64,000 nt of DNA from positions 64,616,079 to 64,680,078 of the forward strand of contig OY829327.1 of assembly GCA_963691655.1 (NCBI GenBank), written 5' to 3'. Shown piece after piece: positions 56,976 through 64,000 of this stretch. Numbering within the stretch: position 1 is the first letter of the stretch; each line of letters begins with the position of its first letter. The position numbers were made by a program, and so were the translations under genes. The notes beneath the pieces are model-generated. The model saw only the letters and a program-made list of their open reading frames with translations. It ran no database searches and had not been told where the DNA came from. This DNA is from Toxonevra muliebris (taxonomy: Eukaryota; Arthropoda; Insecta; Diptera; Pallopteridae).

Positions 56976-57826
56976 ACAAATATCTACTTTCTAAAACGCC
57001 ATATTAATTATCCTCGACACAAAGCATACATTAGCTTTGTCATCTGTTAGATAAAACCGCACTTTATATTTATATACCAACCTGAAAGTTCTACTATAAG
57101 TTGCCGAACATATAAACAAGCTTTGATGTAAAACTAACAAGTTTTCCTATGGATTATTATAATTAATCTGTTAGAAATGGGAAAACTTTAGGCCCGCGTA
57201 AAAAGAAAATTAGACGTAAACTTTTAAAACACCGAGACACTTATAATATTTTTTCTCGAGTTCTATCAGAATCCACTTTCAGAACCTTGTTATTTTTGAA
57301 AAAATTTATTTTTGTCGGACAGTGTAATTTGTTTGATGTTTAACAAGCTCAAAACATTTAACATATATATCTACACTCTTTGAATATTGATTTGCCATTA
57401 AAATTTGTCTCATACATTTGTTTTGTAGCTTCCGTAAGCGTGCACAATATTTAAAATGAGGTTCTATAATGAATTTATATGCCCACTTCCACTCTTACTC
57501 CTTCACAAACAATTGCTGACTGCGCGCAAAATATGTCACTCTTTTGTAATTGCTATTGATATTTTTTAAGGCCCGCAAAATGGCGTTATAAAAATTCTTG
57601 GACTTCTAATACAAAATATTTTTGAAACTCAGCATAAAATATTGTTCTAGTGACTTAATTATGTGACCACAAGTACATAGATGTTAATAGTGAAGTAATT
57701 TTGGAAATGGTGGAAAGTAAAATTTTACGGAAGACAACTGTACTTTATTTACATTTATCAACTTTGTAAGAAAACACTTTGTATTGAACTCTCAATCAAT
57801 GTCTAACAATAAGTGCGTCATGTTTT
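56976..57826. other. AT-rich, nothing recognised
   Basis: No gene or repeat recognised. Confidence 0.35.
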
Positions 57827-57839
57827 TTAAATTAAAAGA

Positions 57840-58080
57840 AAAGGAAGATCTGTTTGAATTTTATGGTCCGGTTGGAGATTTTTGCTTTTAAAACTAATAA
57901 CTGGATCTGATGAAAGTAGGAGAATTCTCCACGTGGCGATTCTTGTTGTTGTTTTTTTGGTATGATGTTCTTGATAATATTGGTAAATTTTATTTCGTGC
58001 TTCTTGACCCTCTTCTGACAAAAATCCTATGCGTAGTTCTGAGTTCGACGCCGATTTTTGGCCTATGTATAAGTGATTTA
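57840..58080 (-). pseudogene. C-terminal fragment of an unidentified transposase-like protein
   Basis: The minus frame reads IGFLSEEGQEARNKIYQYYQ, EHHTKKTTTRIATWRI and LLLSSDPVIS. From memory the SEEAQEARNKxxxxFR...HTRKxSR...SSDPxIS pattern is a conserved C-terminal stretch of repetitive insect proteins, possibly of a cut-and-paste transposase. Family not identified; other domains absent. Confidence 0.45.
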
Positions 58081-58639
58081 TGTACAGATGCCGACATAAA
58101 ATACCAAGGGTAAGTGGTGGTAACAAGTTTAGCTGGATACCAAAATTTAATATCTATATATATAAAATAGAGCTCTGTTAAATGTTTAGTCCTAATAGGT
58201 TTTTATATTTCGCAACGGGTTGTCATGAAATTTAGTATGTCAATATTTATTTTAAGTTAATTTCAAATAGTTTCTTTAATATAGACCATTATTTGGACCA
58301 AAGTCAGCTTTTTTATAAAATTTAGCTTTAGTACATAAAAATTATGTATAGAAAAATTATAGATCTTAAAATAAAGTCAGTGGTGGCATATATCTAAAGT
58401 TAATAGTTTACCTGTAAAATGCATTTTTATATTAAAAATTTGTTCTCCTTACATTTGTTATTGTAAATATTAATGTTTTTCCTGGAATCAAAGCCAAAGA
58501 TTTTTTTACTTCGCTCGCTGTGATTTCCACCACACAAACACAAAGCAGGAAAGAATGCGTGTGAGCTTTGCGTCTGAAATTCTTTTACATTTGCATGAAT
58601 GTAACTACATATTACTAATTTGATCACAGTACTTCATAG

Positions 58640-58735
58640 TGTTGTGTAGATAAGTTGGTTAGGAGGTAGGGTAAAGTAGTGGATGAAGGAAAGAGTTTTT
58701 GAATAGTGGGTTCAAATCCCACTTGAAGCGGACGA
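58640..58735 (+). repeat. tRNA-like unit 1 inside the Helitron
   Basis: Box A-like TAGATAAGTTGG and box B GGTTCAAATCC (perfect consensus), about 60 nt apart as in class II tRNAs with a long variable arm. The same unit occurs in the Helitron copy at 35465-35555. Confidence 0.65.
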
Positions 58736-58889
58736 AATAATTTTTATTTTTTTTTAATATTATGTTTTTTTTTTATCGGTGTGGTGGAAAAAAATAAATA
58801 TACAACAAATAAAGACAAAGGTGAATGTAAAACATGCAAACAAACATAAGACATTATTATACATATATTACTAATGTGATCACGTTGTT

Positions 58890-58995
58890 TTATAAATGTG
58901 TGTGGCTGAGTGAGTTAAAAAGAACGTTAAAGTTGTGGTTGTGCAAAGAAATTCTGAGTTTTTTTGGTGTCGTGAGTTTGAATCCCACTACAGGT
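58890..58995 (+). repeat. tRNA-like unit 2 inside the Helitron
   Basis: Box A TGGCTGAGTGAGTT (tRNA-Leu/Ser-like) and box B AGTTTGAATCC. Upstream ATTACTAATnTGATCAC is shared with unit 1, so the two form a direct dimer about 250 bp apart. Confidence 0.6.
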
Positions 58996-60307
58996 GGACC
59001 AAGTGACTCCTTTTTATACAAATAATTATTTTTTGTTCTTACTATTATGTAAAACTGTAACTTGATTTCATGGACATATGTCCATCAGTAACTCAGATAA
59101 TTTTTGGGTATATCTCCACAACCAGAGATTTAGTACAAAAATGTTAATAGGCAATGTAATGCCTCAGGAAAAAGGTCTATGAAATTGAAAAAAGGGGACA
59201 TGGCATCTTCTATATAATCTAAGTTTTAGCTCATGAAATATCTCAGTACTCATTTGTGGCACGTCTCTAAAAAACGTTATTTGTCAATGGCATTCTATGA
59301 AAAAATATGGATAGGCCTTTTCCGTATAACTCTAATGCTTTTATATATATTTCTTAGAAACTATTTTTAGTTCAGTACTAAGATTTGGAATGATAATATA
59401 ATTTGCCAATCGAATTTGGTGGGTAAAGTATGGGTAGACTTTAGTTAGTGACTGTTCCACCTCGGTTTTATAAGGCATATTTACTTAATTATTTGTGGGT
59501 AGAGAGCTTTGATTGCCAATGGAAAATGCTAGAAAAAAAATTAAGGAATAAATAAAATATGCGTGACACCTCCCATGCAAAGAAAATGTTTGAAATTGTA
59601 TACCTGAGAAACCATTGCAAGGAACACACTGGCAGTTTGTGTGTAAAGGCGGATGGTTAGTAGTAGTTGTTGGGCAGAATGTGGAAGTGTTTTGGCATAC
59701 AAAGGAAATGCTTCAAAAGGTATATCTCTGCCTTATTTTGCTAAGGCCCTAACATCAGTTTTTCAGTATAGATGTTTTCAGTATTTCGATGGATTATGAT
59801 AAAAAAATGTGCTCTGTACCGAAAATTTTAGAAACCTACACTGAAAACTTGCAATCTTTTTTTTTAATTTAAATTACAAATTCTCGAAACAGTACTCCAA
59901 ATACAAAAATATTTTTTCTTCTCCTGTAAAATTTGAAAAATGCGTTTTATGGCTTTAGCAAATTAAGGCAGCGATATGGGGAACCATAATAAGGCAAGCA
60001 ATCAAAATTTAGTTTGTAAAGGATGTATGTTGATAGTTATTAGAGAGCCATAGTAAGAAAAATGATAAAGGTTTGTATGTTAAGATGGGATGTTGATAGC
60101 AATAACTGAGAAGAATGTTGACACCATTAAACACGTGGAAGTGGAACTACTCATGTAAATGATATGATTAGTGTAATGATTCGATTTTGATCGGAGACTG
60201 GCACGCTCATATAGATATATCTCTTGCAAAAGTTTTAGTTGTTGTAATTTTTGCATTACCCCTACTTTGCCAGGTCCGGATATCGAAGCTGGGCGAAGCC
60301 CAGCTAG

Positions 60308-60970
60308 TATACAATAAATTAATAAATAATAATAAAAATTGCATTCCTTAAATAATTTTTTCTTACTCGCCCCCACAACGAAAAACATCGGGAAAAATAT
60401 TACAAGTGAAACAGAACCCAGCAAAAAAGTGGAACTAAAAGTTCAAATAATTCTGAAAATACATATTTACGGACAAAATCCCTATAATACGTGTCTTCTT
60501 AATAAATGAGAAGGTATCTCAAAAAAAATTTCGCGCCATTCAAAAGAGTGAAGTCAATCTTTTCCTCAAATTCGGAAGATTTGTAAAAGAATGACTCATA
60601 TATATCCCAACTGATATTAGCGACAACTACATTAAAAAATTTACAACAGCTGTTAGCAGCATTCAAGTTCTGTCGATAACCACAGAAGTTACAAATTTGA
60701 AAATTTAAAAAAATTTGTAATTGTAAATTGCAATAGAGATTAAAAATAAAGAAAAATATGCTTTTCTATGCATATTTTGCATTTTTTCCAATGTTTTTAG
60801 TTGCTGCATATTTCACTTGTTTTTTTTTGCTGGCAAAAACTAGCCCTGGTAATGAGAAATATGCATACATGAATTTCTTTGAACAAATGATCACTGTCCT
60901 TGCAATGGCGCATACTCCTAGGAATGTAGATATTAAAAAATCGTATACATGTGACATAGAATACACTTAC
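60308..60970. other. AT-rich, nothing recognised
   Basis: No gene recognised between the Helitron and the Tc1 fragments. Confidence 0.35.
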
Positions 60971-61335
60971 ACTGTTGGACAAAATAAAGTGCAAAGTAGA
61001 ATGAAAAAATTCAATGTAGTTTAATTTTTTTTTTATATTAAAAAAAAGAAATAGCTTTATTACTTCATTAACATAAATTAAAAAACAAAAATTGGAATTC
61101 TGTCTCTGAAAAATAGTACAAGGATAAAAGTAGTATCTCATTGACAATTTACATTAGACAAAATAAAGTGCAAACTAAATTTATCAACTTCAATTATAAA
61201 AAAAATAAAATAATAATGGTTAAGTAATTAGTGGTCTCCTTTATTTTTAATTACCTCAGCCTATCTTTTTGGAATACTGGTCACTACATTTTTCAACTGT
61301 GTAATATATTTGATGGTAGAAAATGTTTGTTTACA
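60971..61335 (-). pseudogene. Tc1-like element, 3' end fragments
   Basis: Two direct copies of a terminal GACAAAATAAAGTGCAAA block at about 60978 and 61157. On the minus strand 61335-61220 reads QLKNVVTSIPKR, stop, AEVIKNKGDH, the classic Tc1 C-terminal tail (V-x-S-M-P-K-R ... V-I-K-x-K-G-x-x-T-x-Y). The rest is lost. Confidence 0.65.
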
Positions 61336-61479
61336 CGAGTGTATCAACAAGCATATTAGCATCATTGAAAACAAAATAAAAAAAAGGCGGCCGACGCTAT
61401 TGGAAACGTTGTGCAAATGTAATATTAATTTTTTTTTATAATATTTAAGAGAATTGTTCTTTTTTAGCTTGTTTTCTTC

Positions 61480-61650
61480 AGCAATCGAAAACACCCATTT
61501 ACACATTTTTTTCGCTGGATCTGTTGCCAACCGTTGCTGTTCGTTTCATGGGTTTTGCACCTTATGGTAGGTTTTTACATTTCTGTATGTTTGAATAGGT
61601 ATGCTTGAGAGCGAATTGCGACCTCGTTACAATCTATACTCTTTGCTTTA
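61480..61650 (-). repeat. Repeat family A (inverted copy)
   Basis: Reverse complement matches 12741-12870, with more divergence than the other copies. Confidence 0.5.
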
Positions 61651-61919
61651 TATCACCGTAAGCTACCACCTTGTACCGCGGTTAGTCAAGTAGTTGAGTC
61701 ATTTTTTGGCTTTGACTTTGCTATTCTAATTTAAGGGGCCATTTCAATTTAAAATTTGAAGAACATCGATTTATTTTATTTTTGGTTTCTTCATACTTTC
61801 AAGAATACTCTCCTAAAATATTAATGAAAAATTCGAAGTAAAACGAAATTGCATTGGTGTACTAAAAAAGAGTCCTAACGTCCAAAAAGAAGTTTTTGAG
61901 AAAACAGTTTCAAAATCGT

Positions 61920-62410
61920 TACTTAGAGGTTTTTAGGTTTGCTGATTACGAATATGAAATAAGATTTTTAAAATTCAAAATGGCGAATTTAATATGGTGG
62001 AAAAATTTTTAAAAATTGATCGGATTTGCTTGAAACTCTTTACTAGGGGGTTTCTGGGAACGCTGATTAGGACTCTGCCATCGGATATTCACAACTAAAA
62101 ATGGAGGATTCAATATGGGCGACTATTTTTCAAGTTCATCGGATTCGCTTAAAACTCGTTACTCGGGGGTTTTCAAGGTTGCTGATAACAAATCTGGCTA
62201 TTCAGAGAACCCAAAATTAAATTTCTTCCGCCATGTTGGATCCGCCATTTTGCATTTTCAAAATCTGATGCCATATTCATAATCAGCGACCCCGAAAACA
62301 CCAGAATAATGGGTTTCAAGTTAACCGAACCAATTTTTAAAAAAATGTTCGCCATATTGGATCTGGTTTTTGGAAAACTGACATCCGATTCGTAATCAGC
62401 ATACTATGAA
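61920..62410. repeat. Satellite of about 120-bp units with orientation switch
   Basis: GCTGATTACGAAT-type anchors at 61941, 62062 and 62181 on + and at about 62281 and 62396 on -, so the array turns head to head near 62230. Units contain AAAATGGCGgATTcAATATG-like cores. Confidence 0.7.
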
Positions 62411-62949
62411 AGTCGACGAAACTCGCATATCTCAAACCAACAGAGGAAGCGGAGAACATTCTAAAGAAGCATATGCAGCGAGAAAATAGGCCCAATCAGA
62501 GCATATAAAAAAGTTGACAGAACTTGAGGACCTTCAGTATGCACCAGGGTTGTCTGACTAAATATTCCTTCCCCGTTTTTTTCTATAAGTTCCTTGTAAA
62601 AATATGAGTTTTTTTTGAGAAAAAAGACGCCTAAAAAAAGGGGAAAGGGAAGTTTCACTTTTTTGTGGTTCCAGAAATGTCTATCTTTATTAGGAAGCTA
62701 GGTATCCATCCTACCACACAAAATTTACTTTTTTCTTGGATATGCCCTCCACCGCCGCTATCTTGGAGTAAAGGTGGTCAAAATAAAGTTTCTTTGTTCC
62801 TCAATAAGATACTTATAATATCTTTAAACAATTTTGTAATAAAATTCTACAGTTTTTTAAAAAAATTCCCCTAAAAGTCAATTTTTTTTGCAATTTTAAA
62901 CTGGAAAGTCCCCTCAATAATTTTACTTTTACTTTTTTTTTAATTTCAG
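62411..62949. other. Intron 3' part
   Basis: AT-rich with a pyrimidine-rich run before the acceptor at 62949. Confidence 0.5.
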
Positions 62950-63106
62950 GATTCCCCAATCATTGACTTTTATCCGGAGGACTTTAAAATAGATTTAAAT
63001 GGAAAAAAATTCGCATGGCAAGGTGTTGCATTGTTGCCATTTGTGGATGAACGAAGATTGTTTAAAGCTTTGTCTCCATTTTACAATAAATTATCAGATG
63101 AAGAAG
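62950..63106 (+). CDS. Rat1: Rat1/Xrn2 5'-3' exoribonuclease, internal exon B
   Basis: 157 bp after TTTCAG, ending before GTAAGT at 63107 (phase 1). Encodes [40 protein letters not shown] and [30 protein letters not shown] and [13 protein letters not shown] are the hallmark of XRN2/Rat1 next to the conserved exonuclease core. It follows exon A directly (LMSEP/DSPIIDF). No frame damage, so the gene is presumably functional despite the intron. Confidence 0.96.
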
Positions 63107-63340
63107 GTAAGTAAAAATTTTTAAATTTTAAAGCTATATTTGATTTATTATTGCTCATACTTCAGCAGTGGTGGGTACAGGAAGCATTTTGGGGGGAGGG
63201 GGGTATGGGAGGCATTTTTTTCGCTTATTTTCCCTCGTATATAAGAAATTTAGTTTTTGGGTTTTAGATTGGTTAAAAAAAAAAAAATTATCGTATTTTA
63301 ATCTTTCAAAAATTTGTTCAAAAGGCATTTGAAGCCCGGT
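63107..63340. other. Start of next Rat1 intron
   Basis: Contains a G-rich patch (GGGGGGAGGGGGG plus GGG) at 63190-63212. Confidence 0.5.
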
Positions 63341-63344
63341 GATT

Positions 63345-63832
63345 CAGTAGTGTTTTTCATCGGTCAAAAAAGAGTATTATTTGGGCATTATGAGGCGTTT
63401 GCGGAAATAATTCGCCGAAAGAGACCAGAATTGTGGACAGAAAACTCGTGGATTTTGCACCATGATAACGCACCGTCACACAGTGCCATCATTATTCGTA
63501 ATTTATTGACGAAAATGCAACAAATACCATCCAACAGTCACCGAATTCACCTGATTCGACTCCCTGTGACTTCTTTCTGTTCAATCGTGTTAAAAAACCA
63601 TTACGGGGAACACGTTTCAGCAGCCGAGAGGAAGTAATGGCAAAATCGTAGGAAGCATTGATGGACATACCGAAAACCGAATATAAAAAATGTTTCGAGG
63701 ATTGGATCAAGCGCTGGCATAAGTGTGTTACAGTCGATGGGGATTACTTTGAAGGGGACAATATAGATTTAGTTGAATAAACTTGTATTTTGAATTTTCT
63801 GAATAAATTCCGGGAACTTTTTGATCAAGGTG
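63345..63832 (+). pseudogene. mariner-like element, 3' half (sister of 7181-8051)
   Basis: RRKRPELWTENSWILHHDNA, a one-base frameshift near 63512, then SPDSTPCDFFLF with the third Asp intact, unlike the sister copy. C-terminal WIKRWHKCVTVDGDYFEGD. The right TIR ends at about 63832 (GGTGGTATA). The left TIR and N-terminus are missing. Confidence 0.85.
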
Positions 63833-63967
63833 GTATACATATGGGTGGCTCCATGTCGGATTTACAACTAAAATTTTAATTTCAACCAAAATTTTTAAAG
63901 TCTTGGAGTTGTAAAAATGGAACGCTTTTCAATCCCTAATTACTCAAAAACTAACCGTTGTAGAAAA
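63833..63967. other. Unassigned intron sequence
   Basis: Nothing recognised between the mariner end and the TIR. Confidence 0.35.
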
Positions 63968-64000
63968 AAAATTCCAACTAATAAAAGTTCGTATATCGCA
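63968..64000 (+). repeat. End of a third copy of the 14.2-kb TIR element
   Basis: TTCCAACTAATAAAAGTTCG plus TATATCGCA matches 14165-14200 and, inverted, 15955-15990. It runs out of the window. Confidence 0.8.

Larger units (their letters stand above)
58153..60307 (+). mobile_element. Non-autonomous Helitron (Helentron-like), 2155 bp
   Basis: 5' end TCTATATATATAAAATAGAG after an A. The 3' end is a perfect 8-bp hairpin AGCTGGGC-GAA-GCCCAGCT (60287-60305), running into CTAG at 60304-60307 followed by T. That is the TC...hairpin-CTAG architecture of Helitrons. No Rep/helicase ORF, so it depends on helpers. A truncated copy is at 35300-36096. It carries two tRNA-like units. Confidence 0.82.
27284..62949 (+). 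other. Rat1: Rat1 intron of about 35.7 kb
   Basis: Donor GTAAGT at 27284, acceptor TTTCAG ending at 62949. The exons on both sides join in frame into a contiguous conserved Rat1 segment. The intron consists almost wholly of TEs listed separately. Confidence 0.88.

Noticed and set aside
61920..62410. Regular repeats resembling a CRISPR array
   Set aside because: The units are 120-bp satellites with no short repeat/spacer structure, and the genome is animal.

Overview
The window is nuclear DNA of an insect, most likely a fly. It is AT-rich, almost wholly non-coding, and built from transposable elements (TEs) of dipteran type: mariner/Tc1 relatives of several catalytic classes, BEL/Pao, LOA-like and R1-like LINEs, hAT, Helitron and many foldback elements. 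The only host gene recognised is on the + strand. Two adjacent exons of the nuclear 5'-3' exoribonuclease Rat1/Xrn2 lie at 27194-27283 and 62950-63106. They join in frame across consensus GT/AG splice sites, so everything between them is one intron of about 35.7 kb. No upstream or downstream Rat1 exon was recognised, so bases 1-27193 and 63107-64000 are probably also intronic.

Layout. 1-16.7 kb: a DD37E transposon remnant, a long inverted-repeat element whose arms carry tRNA-like Pol III boxes, a MITE, a fragment of an unidentified TE-associated protein, tandem repeat family B, a mariner deletion derivative, a nearly full-length DD37D element, a foldback of about 865 bp, a 1.8-kb element with 290-bp TIRs, and two hammerhead-ribozyme-like motifs of which one looks intact. 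16.7-25.4 kb: a nested stack. A BEL/Pao element (- strand) is interrupted by a LINE (+ strand), whose tail holds a full-length mauritiana-type mariner; a DD41D element sits in the BEL gag.

Inside the Rat1 intron. 27.4-32.3 kb is a decayed hAT element containing further insertions. 32.4-35.0 kb holds an R1-like LINE ORF1 with tandem monomers beside an LTR with a tRNA-Lys-type primer binding site. 35.3-36.1 kb is a truncated Helitron. 36.8-49.4 kb is a LOA-like LINE split by a nearly intact second LOA copy (42.1-47.9 kb) and by a TIR element containing another large foldback. 49.5-62.9 kb holds more DNA transposons, MITEs, a motif cluster, a 2.15-kb Helitron with two tRNA-like units, and a satellite that reverses orientation.

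None of the TE proteins reads through undamaged except the LOA copy 2 ORF1. That copy's ORF2 has only two in-frame stops and one frameshift. The most notable items are the giant intron of an essential RNA-processing gene, the intact-looking hammerhead core, the Helitron carrying a tRNA-like dimer, and the several-deep nesting. Family names rest on motifs read by eye; no database was searched.
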